Shown: positions 44,994 through 57,300, counted from the first letter of the stretch. The stretch is 64,000 nucleotides of DNA from Madurella fahalii (GCA_029876055.1 CM056875.1:7527001-7591000), one strand, 5' to 3'. The notes: a model not told the origin generated them from the letters alone. Numbers and translations are program-made.

Positions 44994-45912
44994 ATGAATT
45001 TCCAACACACCGCATCTCGCCTTCTACGGAGGATAGGCGCGCCGCAATGTCGCCGTTTCTCCAAACTCAGCGCGTCACCGGGCCTGATGCCCCCCACAGG
45101 CAGCATTCCGATGCCCTACATCACCGAGGTCACAGTACGTCTCTCCAATCGCCTCCTCCGTGACCCTACTGACAAGATAGGCGGGCGGTTGGCGGACATG
45201 TAAGTTCTAGATGTCCCGTGTCTCTGGGATCCTAATTGGCGCTGACCTTGCGGTACAGCCGACATATTCTCCAAGCTGCTGCAGGTGAGTGAACGCGACC
45301 GTCGCAGCCCTCGCGCGGCGAGTCTGACTTGACCAGGAACGGATAGTATGTCTTAACGGGTCAATTGACGACACCGTATCGGCGTCGATAGTAGCCCAGC
45401 TGCTGTGGCTCGAATCCGACAACCCTGACAAGCCCATCACCATGTACATCAACTCGCCCGGCGGCGAGGTGAGCTCTGGTCTCGCTATCTACGACACCAT
45501 GACTTATATCAAATCGCCCGTCTCGACAGTATGTGTTGGCGGTGCCGCTTCCATGGCCGCCATCCTTCTCATCGGCGGTGAGCCCGGCAAGAGATACGCG
45601 CTACCGCACAGCTCCATCATGGTGCACCAGCCGCTAGGCGGGACTCGCGGTCAGGCGGCCGACATCTTGATCTACGCCAACCAGATCCAAAGGATACGGG
45701 AGCAGATCAACAAGATTGTGCAGGGTCATATCAACAAGTCGTTCGGCTATGACAAGTACGATATGCAGGCCATAAATGACATGATGGAGCGCGACAAGTA
45801 CTTGACAGCTGAAGAAGCGAAGGAACACGGCATAGTGGACGAGATATTACACCAAAGAGCTAAAGATGATGGCAAGTCCGGATCTGCTGGCACAAGCCAG
45901 GTGAAGCCATGA
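44994..45912 (+). CDS. clpP: Mitochondrial ATP-dependent Clp protease proteolytic subunit (ClpP)
   Basis: Four exons, 44994-45134, 45181-45199 (19 nt), 45259-45284 (26 nt) and 45337-45912, with introns of 46, 59 and 52 nt, encode 253 residues. Splicing yields MPYITEVTAGGWRTSDIFSK and LLQERIVCLNG without a break. The chain has the ClpP core: MYINSPGGEVSSGLAIYDTM, VCVGGAASMAAILLIGGEPG with catalytic Ser, HSSIMVHQPLGGTRGQAADI with catalytic His, and MMERDKYLTAEEAKEHGIVD with catalytic Asp. The first ~30 residues (MNFQHTASRLLRRIGAPQCR) are a clear mitochondrial presequence. ClpP is a tetradecameric serine protease fed by ClpX in the matrix. It is absent from budding yeast but present in filamentous fungi such as Podospora, where it affects ageing. 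Confidence 0.95.
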
Positions 45913-46762
45913 TGCCGGATCCGGGAAGACGTCGAATTCGTGTGGGCAGAGTTGGCGAGGAGGGGCGGCATTGAGAATCCACCCTGTCGATGGCGGCGGT
46001 GAGCCCGTTTCTCAGGACAACCCCGCTGGCCGCGTGATACCAGTAGAATCTGGTAACAAGAAGTCGATCCCGCGATTTCGGTCTCAAGCGGGGAGACTGC
46101 GCCATAGCTTCGCGGAAATCGCGAGCACCGCGTACCATCTAATCTCCCGCGACAGCATCTGGGACTCTGCCTCGCGGAGCTTTGCAATGGATTCGCTATC
46201 TAAACAAGTGGGGAAGAATCACTGAGTTGTATGTTGTTTTGGTCGTTTCCATTGCGCCCCAGATTTCACTTGCGCCCATTGTACCGTTCTGCGGGACACT
46301 GAGTCGAGACGGAATGCGCGGACTCAAAACATCTTTGGCATTGAGTGTGCCCTTAATTGGCGTGAGATATCATTACACGAAGGCATAACGAGGCACCTCC
46401 GTATGGTAGAAGAGAAGCGGCTCCAATGCCAAGTTCAGCTTCTAACACAGCAAAATCCCCATGGTGGCGGACCAATCGGGGGGCTTGTATTTCGACGCGG
46501 CTAAGGCAAGGCGGGGATCTCTGTCCCTGTGACTTGCACCTCAGCAACTGGAATTTTTACCCTCCGACTTCGCCCAAAATGTTCGACTCACACTTGAACA
46601 ACAGGACAACTCATCCTGTCAGACCCCCGGGGAGAATCAGTTGACAGGTCATTGTGATTCTGAAACGAATCAGGAAATCCGACACGCCGCTGGACAGCCA
46701 ATTGATCTTTCTGTCTTTGTTTTTTGCAGTGGTGCTAGCTTCCTCCGATCCCGTCCCTGAGG
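45913..46762. other. Spacer between clpP and ilv3
   Basis: 850 bases containing the clpP 3' flank and the ilv3 promoter. No coding frame supported. I looked for a Gcn4/CPC1 site TGACTCA and did not find an exact one. Confidence 0.45.
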
Positions 46763-48626
46763 ATGCTGTCACCGTCTCTCCTGCGCGCTGGGGCTCCCAG
46801 AGCTCTGGCCGCAAGCCGTGCGCTGCCACTGAGATATCACTTGTATGTTCGGCCTGGACAAGTGCTCCTCCCCTTGCGGATCTAAGCTAAATCCTCCATC
46901 TAGCCGGCTCCTCTCGACCACTCCCCGCCGCTATGCCGACGAGAAGCTTAACAAGGTGTCGGCCGCAATCACACAGCCCAAGTCGCAGGGCGCCTCGCAG
47001 GCCATGCTCTATGGGACGGGCATGACCGAGGAGGACATGTCGAAAGCACAAGTAGGCATCTCGTCCGTCTGGTACGAGGGCAACCCGTGCAACATGCATC
47101 TCCTCGACCTCTCGGCCCTGGTGCGCGAAAGCGTTGCCAAGGCCGGCCTCATCCCCATGCGCTTCAATACCATTGGCGTCTCGGACGGCATTAGCATGGG
47201 TACCACGGGCATGCGCTACAGCTTGCAGAGCAGAGAGATCATCGCCGACAGCATCGAGACGGTCATGCAGGGGCAGTGGTACGACGCCAACATCTCGCTC
47301 CCGGGCTGCGACAAGAACATGCCTGGTGTGTTGATCGCCATGGGCCGCGTCAACAGGCCTAGCATCATGGTGTATGGCGGCACCATCAAGCCGGGCTGCA
47401 ACATGCAGGGCCAGCCGATAGATATCGTGAGCGCCTTCCAGTCGTACGGGCAGTACATCGCCGGCGAGATCGACGAGAAGCAGCGCTTCGATATCATTCG
47501 AAACGCTTGCCCTGGCGGTGGCGCCTGCGGTGGCATGTACACTGCCAACACCATGGCAACTGCCATCGAGACGCTCGGCATGACCCTCCCCGGTAGCAGC
47601 AGCTTCCCGGCCGAGGACCCGAGCAAGAAGGCCGAGTGCGAGAGCGTCGGCGAAGCCATCAAGAACCTCCTCAGGGAGGACATTCGGCCCAAGGACATCC
47701 TGACACGCCAGGCGTTCGAGGACGCCATGGTCGTCGTCAACATCCTCGGTGGCAGCACCAACGCTGTGCTGCACCTGATTGCCATTGCCGATTCTGTTGG
47801 CGTCAAGCTCACCATCGACGACTTCCAGGCCGTCTCGGACAGGACTCCCTTCCTGGCCGACCTGAAGCCCTCTGGCAAGTACGTCATGGAGGATCTGTGC
47901 AAGATCGGCGGCACCCCCGCCTTACTTAAATTCCTGCTCAAGGAGGGCGTCATTGACGGCTCGGGCATTACGGTCACGGGCAAGACGTTGAAGCAGAACG
48001 TGGAGAACCTCCCCGGCTTCCCCGATGAGCAGCCCATCATCCGGCCGATGAGCAACCCCATCAAGCCCAGCGGCCACATCCAGATCCTGCGCGGCTCTCT
48101 AGCCCCCGGCGGTTCGGTCGGCAAGATCACGGGCAAGGAGGGCCTGCGCTTCGAGGGCACCGCCAAGGTCTACGACTACGAGGACGCCTTCATTGAGGCG
48201 CTCGAGCGCGGCGAGATCAAGAAGGGTGAGAAGACGGTCGTCGTCATCCGGTACGAGGGCCCCAAGGGCGGCCCGGGCATGCCCGAGATGCTCAAGCCCA
48301 GCTCCGCCATCATGGGTGCGGGCCTCGGCCAGGACGTCGCCCTCATCACCGACGGCCGCTTCTCCGGCGGCAGCCACGGCTTCTTGATTGGCCACATCGT
48401 GCCCGAGGCTATGGAGGGCGGCCCCATCGGTCTGGTCAAGGACGGCGACAAGATCGTCATTGACGCCGAGAAGCGCGTGCTTGATCTGGAGGTGCCGGCT
48501 GGGGAGCTTGAGAAGAGGAGGAAAGAGTGGAAGGCGCCCGAACCCAAGGTCAAGAAGGGTACGCTAAACAAGTACGCCAGGCTGGTCAGCAACGCGAGCG
48601 AAGGGTGCGTGACGGACAGAGCTTGA
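46763..48626 (+). CDS. ilv3: Dihydroxy-acid dehydratase, branched-chain amino acid synthesis
   Basis: Exon 46763-46842 and exon 46904-48626, joined over a 61-nt intron (GTATGT...TCTAG), encode 600 residues. The splice connects the presequence MLSPSLLRAGAPRALAASRA and LPLRYHF with RLLSTTPRRYADEKLNKVSA, a classic mitochondrial targeting peptide. The enzyme body shows GISSVWYEGNPCNMHLLDLS, SLPGCDKNMPGVLIAMGRVN (Fe-S ligand Cys and the DKNMP motif), NACPGGGACGGMYTANTMAT (second Cys), GGSTNAVLHLIAIAD and DVALITDGRFSGGSHGFLIG. It dehydrates 2,3-dihydroxy-isovalerate and -methylvalerate to the 2-keto acids, the third step to valine and isoleucine, in mitochondria. Length and all motifs are normal. 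Confidence 0.97.
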
Positions 48627-48990
48627 AGAGTCACAGTTAAGGTGGGGGCTCTTGATCTGAAGGTTCCTGGAATGTTTATTGCTTATATACCTTATCGCTT
48701 ATCTGCTTTCTTGGGCATCGGAGGAGGAAAAGGCGCTTTGCAGTACCACCGCTTTATTTGTGGTTGAAAGTTATCTATCAAAATTTGCCGTCAAACTTGG
48801 TTGACTACCTACGCATAGTCAGATTGGTCATGGATATTTTCTTTGAAATATATTTCGGTTGCTTTTCCGTAACGAATATACATTCCCAATACAACCCCAT
48901 GCCTGTAAATGCAAGGATAACGTCTAACCAGCGTGACCAGGCTGTCATTACACGCACGCACACACATACTCGCACAGTACCTCCGTAACA
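48627..48990. other. Convergent 3' spacer between ilv3 and the acyltransferase
   Basis: 364 bases with AT-rich 3' UTR sequence and a short CA/CG dinucleotide-like stretch (about 48948-48970). No gene. Confidence 0.5.
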
Positions 48991-50077
48991 CTACCTCCTC
49001 CGCTTATTCCAAGCCGCCACAAAATCCTTCTTAGTCCGCACCGTCACCCCCACTCGTTTCACCCTCCCCAACCGCGCCAGCGCCTCAGCCACGCGATCCA
49101 GCATCCTCTGCTCCTCCGCCGTCGGCTCATCCTCGCCGCGCCTCCCCCCCCTCCACCGCTCGTCAGTGTCTCATGCGAGTTATACAACGACGACACCCCG
49201 TTGGAAGCCTGCGTCGTGTTGTGCACCCCCTCGGCGATTCGCACCCGGATCGTATGCGTCGTGCCGCCGAGCAGCTTCCAGAGGAAATCCACCCACGCCC
49301 TGGCCCCGGGGATGGGAGTGGTGATGTCGGGCGGGTTGTAGCGCATGCTGACGGGGAAGATGGCCGTCTCGGCCGGCGCGGTCAGGAGGCAGGGGCTGAG
49401 CGGGAGGATGCCCTGGCCGTTGGTGGTGGCGCACTCGGGGAAGACGGCGATGACGCGGTCCGGGTGGCGCGCGAGGAAGGCGCCGAGGTCGGTTATTCCT
49501 CCGTCATCATTCTTATTATTACCGTTGTTGCCGTCGGGGGGAGGGGGGTCCGCGAATTGCGTGCTCCCCGAGAGGGCGGCCGAGATCGCGGAGAAGAGGC
49601 TGATGCGTCGGACCTTGCGGGAGCCGGGGTGGGCAACGACAAATATGGGGTCGAAGACGGCGGCTAGGTAGAGGGCGTCGATGGGCGAGGTGAAGTTTGC
49701 GGCTATGATGGAGCGCGGGTGCGGGACGCGAGAGGGCGGCTGCTGGCTCAGCGAGCCGCGCTTGACGCCGTCGAGCTGGAGGTCGACCCACCATATTCCG
49801 GGAATGGCTAGGAGTGTCCAGAGGAGGAGTTTACGGGCGACGGCTGGGAGTGGAAGGTGGTGCAAGACGAGGAAATACACGGCTGAATAAGTCAAGAAGA
49901 ACGGCAGGCGGAGAAGGAAGCGGAAGGCCGACATTGCGATTGCGAACGAAGAGGGCGAGGCAGTGATGGGCATGAAGGGGGATATGCCGGAGCCTGTGAG
50001 GTGAGTTAGCCGGCGGACGGATCGAGATCCGTGGCGAGGTGCTTGCCTCGATCGCGGAATTGCGAGAACTTCTCCAT
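48991..50077 (-). CDS. Loa1/Vps66-like glycerolipid acyltransferase, gene structure partly uncertain
   Basis: Exon 50047-50077 encodes MEKFSQFRDRG and is followed by a GC donor (GCAAGC), intron 49994-50046, acceptor CACAG; the main exon then gives SGISPFMPITASPSSFAIAM and a hydrophobic region LLRLPFFLTYSAVYFLVLHH. This start is the hallmark of the fungal Loa1/Vps66 type of lysophosphatidic acid acyltransferase. The later blocks include SIIAANFTSPIDALYLAAVF, DPIFVVAHPGSRKVRRISLF and VIAVFPECATTNGQGILPLS. Near 49150 the main frame runs into a glycine codon run and then fails; the correct C-terminus EDEPTAEEQRMLDRVAEALA, ending AAWNKRRR at 48991, lies in another frame. A 65-nt intron 49132-49196 (GTGTCG...GCGAG) would join them to 322 residues. 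In the catalytic HX4D position the sequence shows Phe for His. Confidence 0.75.
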
Positions 50078-51038
50078 GATGGGCGGGTCACACCGGAATG
50101 TCGGAGCTCTCGGTCAAAGAAAAGAGATAGAGTTGCTAGAAATTATGGCGGCATCTGTCTTGGATGCTTCAGAAGAAGCCTCACAGAAGACGGGCTCAAC
50201 AATGACTGGGTCAAAGGTTGGTTTCGAGTGCGCGTGGAAAGTTGACGTCGACAGGGACCATGTGAAGCTCCCGAGAATTGTTGGAGCAAACGGATCGCAT
50301 GTGAACAGTTGGCACGTGCGCTTGTAGCATGCAAGTATGTGTAACCATTAACCCTAACCCTCTTAGAGAGCCCGCGGTTCAAGAAGCCTCCGAGATCGTT
50401 AGAACGGCCGACTTCACGCACATCTTAACGTTATCATAGACTCGCAGCGTGATTCTACAGTTAACCATGGTACGTCCCATTTGTTCCGTTGATATACCCG
50501 TCAGAGTCCAGTCCCCCTCCTTTGTACAGGCGGTGTGCAGGCGGTGTACGGCTTTGCAGTAGACCGACCCACAAACCAAACGACTACGACCATGACGAGC
50601 AATCGGAAAATTCCACATGGCGCGCGATCATGGGTGGATGATGTGTGCGTAGAGCTAGTTAGGATTCAAATAAGACAAAGTGCTGTGGAATTGGCCTCGT
50701 AGAATCCTTTTTGCAATGGCGAGCCCCAAGCTGAAGTGCTCGAGGAGTTCCCCGTCATTTTGGTGCTCATGTCCCAATTGACCGACCCCATCGACCCCAC
50801 CATGGAAGCTCTGCCATTGGCCTATGCCCTGCTCTTTGGTTGCCCGGGTGAAATAAACAAGGCGTCTAACTTTACACAATCTACGCTACACCCATTGAGG
50901 AGAAGGGCAAAGAGTTGTTGCATCCACGACCCGCCACAAGTCACGACGTCGCCGCCGACTTCAAACGCGCCGGGAGCTCTGCTCCTCTCCTCCTACCTAC
51001 TTTACCACTTTATCATTCCGCGCATGCGCACGCTCGAC
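50078..51038. promoter_or_regulatory. Divergent promoter of the acyltransferase and kinesin-14 genes
   Basis: 961 bases. It holds a second telomere-like box at 50349-50361 (TAACCCTAACCCT), about 275 bases from the acyltransferase ATG. No coding frame is convincing. Confidence 0.45.
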
Positions 51039-54000
51039 ATGGAGCCGTCCGAGAACGCGGTATGTTTTACCACCCGTACGCGCAAGTGAATAGGCCGCCT
51101 TTTCTTGCTGACTGCCGCATTACAGACCTTCCGGTCGGCACTCCGTCCTCCCCGGGTGCAGGTTCCCACGACTGCCCCGGCGACATGTCTCCAAGAAATT
51201 AGCGATTCGCAGCACAATGCGCGAGCTCAGACAACGTCGATTCCCCCCCTTCACGGCATCAAACGGACATACAACGGGAACGGTATGCATTTGCACTCTC
51301 TCGCTTGTCTCCAGGCCCCATATTCTCGGCGCAACTGACCGGGACTAAACCGAATAGCAGGCCAGCCGGAGCCGAAGCGGAAGACGTTAGCTGAAAGAGC
51401 AGGCGAACCCAATGGCACAAGATCGCATCTCCCATCGGCAGCTCCTGGATTGCCACGGCCTGCGAACGGCATTAAGGGCACGTCAATCGCAGCCCTGTCA
51501 TCCGGGGTAGGTAGCCCCTGTCACCTACGACACCCTCCAATGGAACCGCCCAGAACCCCTATCCAAGAAGCCAACGCGTCCACGACTTCCGCCGTCGAGG
51601 CCGGTGCTGACCAACTTCTAGATCCCTCCCCCCACTGCCTCGCGACATGCACCCACCAGCAGCTTTGCGAAGAGTGTCGGGCCAGGAGTGCGTGCGCCGC
51701 CATCGGCAAGGGCACCAACGTCCATGGGCTTCACGCAATCCACGAATGGCCGCCCTCGAGGACCCTCACGACCGCGACCCGCCACAGCGATAGGGAACCG
51801 AGAGAAGGAGGACGAAGCAGGACCGACTAAACAGCAAAAGGGTACGAAGGGTTTACCTTCCTTTCCTTTTCACTCTACAAACCAACCGCCTAGGAAGTTG
51901 CGAAAACCTGCATCTCTCCAATTCGTGCCTTCGCAGGCACAGCAAGAAGGTGGAGAGATCTCGCGGCTCAGTAGTCATCTGGCGTTCTTGTCACTCAACG
52001 ATGAGTCAGACCACAGCTCTGGAGGTCAAGCGGTCTCCAAACAAGACAAACAGCCTCCGTCCAATCCGTCTCAGTCGGATTTGCAGAGGGAGAGCACCAC
52101 CCCTAAATTTCAGCCAAGAGAAGCAGCCAGGATCCATATATTCCGGCCTGTCAACTCACAGGGCCCTCCAATCCCTTTTCCAATGACACCACCGCAAACC
52201 CATCATGCCAAGATGGCAATGGAAGCAATGGAAAAGATGGATGAGATTGTCAAGAGCGTCCGCAAGAACCCTTCCTCACCAACCAAATCTTGTTCTCCGA
52301 CCAAGTCATTGTTTCTCACAAAAGACTCAAACTTAACTAATTTTGTAGGTTGGGACGTCGACGGCCGCCTTAACGAATTCGAATCCCAGTTCAAGGTCAT
52401 GAAAGAAGCGTTCGATGTCAGTCTCGCCGACAAGAGGACTTTGGAGGAAGTAATCGAGTTGGCGAAGAATAGGGGTAGGTTTGCGTGGCGGGCGCGAAGC
52501 ACGTGCAAGCTAACAAGGTGTAGCGAGCGATCTGGAACGGGAGCAGCACCGGCTGGCGGACCAGAACACGCAGCTTCAAAATCAGCTTGATCAGCAGCGG
52601 CAAGAAAACTACTCACTACAGCAAGAGAAGCAATCAATACTTCTCCAGGTGGAGGCGGAGGAGAGGCGGCACAAGTACGAACTCGAGGACAAGCTGCGGG
52701 AGCACAAACACGAGATCGATGAGATCAGGAGAGAATTCAAAGCCGAAGTGGACCAGATGAAGCGAGAGCACCGCGAGGCGTTGGAGGCGATGGAGAGGCA
52801 CTACAGGACAGAGTTGGCTGACGAGCAGACCCAAAAGTCCAGAGAGCTCCAGGAATTGCGAGCGAGGTTAGGAGCCGAGCAGCAAGACATGAACCTGGAG
52901 CTGCTGAAGAAGGAGCGGGAAGCACAAGAGATGCGATCCCAGGTGGAAACTCTGAAATCGGATCTCGACCGGGAGCAGACGATCAAGGGCACTCTCCAGA
53001 AGCAATTAGCCGAGATGTCGACCACCAACATGACGCTGGAGGATCGGATGCGCGGCCTGCGGGCAAAGATCGAGTTCCTCGAATCCGACAGCAAGCAGCA
53101 ATCAGACTCCTTCGCGAGCATGGAGGCCCGCCTCCGGGAGGCCTTGCGCGTGGCTGAAGAAGCGCGGCAAAAACTCATCAAGGAGGAGACGGAACGGAGA
53201 GTCCTCTTTAACAAGTATCAGGAGCTGAAGGGCAACATCCGGGTCATGTGCCGAGTTCGTCCCGTGCTCGACCCGTCGGAGGGGGACGAGGCCAAGATCG
53301 CGTTCCCGGATCTGAAGACGTCGGCGCAGATCGACGTAACCGGCCCCGAGGAGAGGAGCAGTCTGGGGACCGTTAGCCGGAAGGTGATACCCTTCGAGTT
53401 CGACCGGGTGTTTGCTCCATCGGTGCACAACGAGGAGGTCTTTGGCGAGATCTCGCAGCTCGTGCAGAGCGCGCTTGACGGCTACAACGTGTGCATCTTC
53501 TGCTACGGCCAGACCGGCTCGGGTAAGACGTACACCATGTCGTCGGCGGACGGCATGATCCCGCGGGCCACGCACATGATCTACGACACAATCACCAAGC
53601 TGCAGGAGAAGTCGTGGACGTACACGATGGAGGGGAGCTTCGTCGAGGTGTACAACGAGGAGCTGCACGACCTGCTCACGCCGGGCAGGGAGTCGGACGG
53701 CAGGAAGAAGCTCGAGATCCGCCACGACGACGCGCGCAAGCAGACGACGGTGCTCAACTGCAAGTCGGTCGCGCTCGACTCGCCCGACAAGGTGGAGGCG
53801 ATGCTGAAGCAGGCGCAGAGCAACCGCAGCGTAGCGGCGACCAAGGCCAACGAGCGGTCGTCGCGCTCGCACTCGGTCTTCATCCTCAAGCTGGTGGGCG
53901 AGAACTCGGCGACGAATGAGCGCTGCGAGGGCACGCTCAACCTGGTCGACCTGGCCGGTTCGGAGCGGCTCAAGCACTCGCAGGCCGAGGGCGACCGCAT

Positions 54001-54395
54001 GAAGGAGACGCAGAACATCAACAAGAGCCTGGCGTGCCTGGGCGACGTCATCGAGGCCCTCGGCCGCGGGTCGGCGCACGTCCCGTACCGCAACTCGAAG
54101 TTGACGCACCTCCTGCAGTACTCGCTGGGCGGCAACTCCAAGACGCTCATGTTTGTCATGGTCAGCCCGCTCGAGGCGCACCTGAAGGAGACGATTACGA
54201 GCTTGCGGTTTGCGACAAAGGTGAGCTTTGGAATCCCTGGATCAGTAATTAATTGCGGTTGTAATGTGTTGGCTGGAGGGCGGAAGGTCTTTTTGTGTGT
54301 GTTTGCTAACGAGATCTTGCTCATTTTAGGTGCACAATACTCATATCGGTACGGCCAAGTCTACAAAGAAGTTAAAGGAGCGGGTAAGCGAATGA
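51039..54395 (+). CDS. klpA: Kinesin-14 (C-terminal motor, minus-end directed), KlpA/Ncd type
   Basis: Six exons, 51039-51059 (21 nt), 51126-51282, 51361-51506, 51622-52474, 52524-54220 and 54330-54395, with GT-AG introns of 66, 78, 115, 49 and 109 nt, encode 979 residues. The N-terminal ~390 residues are basic, Ser/Pro-rich and probably microtubule-binding (for example GQPEPKRKTLAERAGEPNG). From ~395 to ~620 runs a long coiled coil with heptads of Glu, Lys, Leu and Gln. The motor starts at NIRVMCRVRPVLDPSEGDEA (~629) and contains CIFCYGQTGSGKTYTM (P-loop, ~720), NERSSRSHSVFILKL (switch I, ~834) and LNLVDLAGSERLKHS (switch II, ~867), ending FATKVHNTHIGTAKSTKKLK. Motor at the C-terminus after a coiled coil is the definition of kinesin-14, which slides and focuses spindle microtubules. 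The final exon could splice again at GTAAGC. Confidence 0.94.
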
Positions 54396-57300
54396 TGGAC
54401 CCGGAGAAGAGGCGGGGGGGGGGGGGTTGGTTGAATGTTGAAGGGTCGAAACCGTTTTTTCTTATTGTTTGAGTGGGCGGTGGGGAGCGCCAGGGGTTTG
54501 TTTATGATACCATGATGCAACATATAGTATTACCGTGCTGGGGTGTTGTCCGCTCGACACACTTACGGTGTGCGTGGCGGGCTGCCGACATGCTACGGTC
54601 CTTGGGACTTTCTGTAGGCGTTACGTTGGTGAAGGTGTTGAGCGTGGCTTGGTTGGACTGGTATATCTGGCGGGGCGGTTGTTTTTGCTTCTACTCTTCT
54701 ATCGTTGTTGATGAGACTATTTCCTTTTCCCGGGCCTACAAGGTGCTTTTCTTGTTTGTGCTTATCACTTGAGGTCGGCCATGGTGGGCTCGACGCTGTC
54801 ACTCGATTTCTCATTCGTTCCCAGCATGCGGCGTGGGCACGCGGCCGATGCCGATCGAAGCTCAGGACAGGTTCACTATTAGGTAATGGTTCGTCTTTCG
54901 CTTAACCCCAAGATCGCGAAGTGCATCGAATTCGCTTGCTCGGATATCGCAAACGCACAAATGCCCTTCCTAGCAGCACAACTTTCCGATGTCTCGATCG
55001 TTCTCGGCTTAAATTCGACCGCGTGTTTCCCCGCCCTCCAAGCAGAAACGCTGTGCCGCCAGAAACCGTTTGGGGAACGCTTGTGGGGCCCCGACTCCGC
55101 TTCGGCGCCATCCGAAAGCTGTCTGCTGCATGCAGCAAACAGGTTTTCTCGTGCCTTCGGGACGTTTCTTGTCTCTTCTGGGCGCCATCTTCGCCCAAGT
55201 CCCGGAACATTTGCTCCGGTTGGCGTTTGTGCCCTTTCGCTCTGCGATGGCTGGGAGGTTTTGAGGCTATTCGCAGATCGGAAAAGTGCTGTGAGATCGA
55301 GGCCCGATCCCGGCTCGATCGATGTTCGCCTTCGTTGGCTTGCTTTGACTGTGACGGAGCCTTTCGGCACGCCCTCGGTGGTTCTCCACGTGCTATCATT
55401 ACAAGCGCTTACACAGGCGATACCGGGTGGCTTCATACTTATTTGTTGCAAGTTCCTCTTTGCTTCAAGCTCCGTTTCTGTCCCTACTACGTTGGGGTGT
55501 GATCGAGAAATTCCTAGTAGCAGCCTCGATATCGAAATTCCGAAGCATCAACGACCAAGCCCTTAAGAGATTTTGATACCTCGGAACAACAAACTGATAA
55601 CATAGTAACGATCTTTTCGGAGTTTCGGGCGTCTCGGGGATCGCTGAACATCGTGCTGGCAGCGCCAAACGGGAACGTCAGGACGATAAACAACTGTTAT
55701 TTTTTTTCCGCAGCTGCGGTATGCCCGCACCGAATCGACGATCCTATCCCGTATCCGAGTGGGATTGGGCGGCCCGGACATAAACAAGCGCGGCGGACAG
55801 CGCAGGACCCATGCAGCATGAGGTCATCGTGCGGGCCGCGTACTCCTGTAAGTCTACTCTCTGAGGAGCTTCATGCCGCTCCCAGTGCTTCAGTCTTGCC
55901 CATCCCCTTGAATGGAGGAGGCTCCTCCACTCGTGAGATAACCCGTGGCTCTCCGTATTCTCGTTAATCGGCGCTGGCCTTTGATCCAAACTTGATTCGC
56001 GTGTATAATGAACCGGCCACTTTTCGGTTTGAACGCAACCGGCGATGAAGTTGAGGACCCGTTCGGGCCCGGCCCACAACTGTGCCTGCCAAGGATGAAC
56101 AGGAAATAAGCTGCGACTTTGTACCCATACGACAGTGACATGCGCCGAAGTGAGCTCAAGCGGGGTGCGTAATGAAGCAGACAAATGCTGGCGACTCTTA
56201 GTATATTGGTTGAGAGTGAGGATTCAGCAATTTGAGCATTCTGAAACACTGATCTTAGGTCACTGCATTATCCACTACCTTGTTCGTGGGTAATGCGCCA
56301 GCTATCTTTTAGCTTAACGGTATACTGTACATAGTTACATCGCCTATCGGACCCTTGAAGCATTCTTCCCCTCGAAATCGTCTCATCTCAAAGGACAAGT
56401 ATCCAGCGGAGAAACACTGTTAAACAGATGAGAGCCTGCAGACCCGCCGGAGAACTCATATCAATAGTAGCTCAACCGTCTGTAGTACCACACCTTCTGC
56501 CAAGTACACGTAGGCCTTCCGTTCAACCGTACAATACGATATATTCTTTCCAGAACAGAAACAGCAGGGCGCACGCAATGCATGATGACTTTAGTGCCAA
56601 GGTTCGGCATGTCACTTCCATAACCAAACGGATGCGCATCCACCAAATCTTTGCCCAGGATAGCTAGCTTGAGTAACGCTCAAGGGCCCCTCAGGGAAGG
56701 AAACTAACATCACAGTGACGCTCTGCGCATAGCTCAGGAAGCAGTGAATGGGACGGACCCTGGATCGACAACGAACCTGACGTGTTGCGTTTTGATCCTG
56801 TGGTCTAAACAACACGGAACATCACGTAACAAGCTGTCTCACAACAAACCCGCTCGGCCAGTACCTTGAGGTAGGACTGAACGCGACGCTGTTCAATCAG
56901 AGTTGGGAGGACCGAGACCCCCGTATGTCCTTGGGTGCGCCAATTTCCATCATGGATGGAACCATGACGGGATCCCACATCACTGTATACACCCATCATC
57001 ACATGGAACGAGGCAGAGTGTGAACACGCAGAAGAAAAGCGGAGGATCACTCCTAAACTGGACTCTCTCTATGACCTCGAGCTTCTCGGAGATGGCAAAT
57101 CGAGATGATTTCTCAGCTCACCACTATAGGGAGGTGCAGACACGAAGGCTGCAATGCAAACTGCACGCCAACGGAGCTTCACCAAGGATATCCAGAAAGG
57201 GGTAAAGGTCGGGGGAAAAAAAAAATAAAATAAAAGGAGGGGCGAGCCGGCGTGGGACTCGCTGAGTTGGCAGTGCGGATGAGATGAGGGGGGAACGCTC

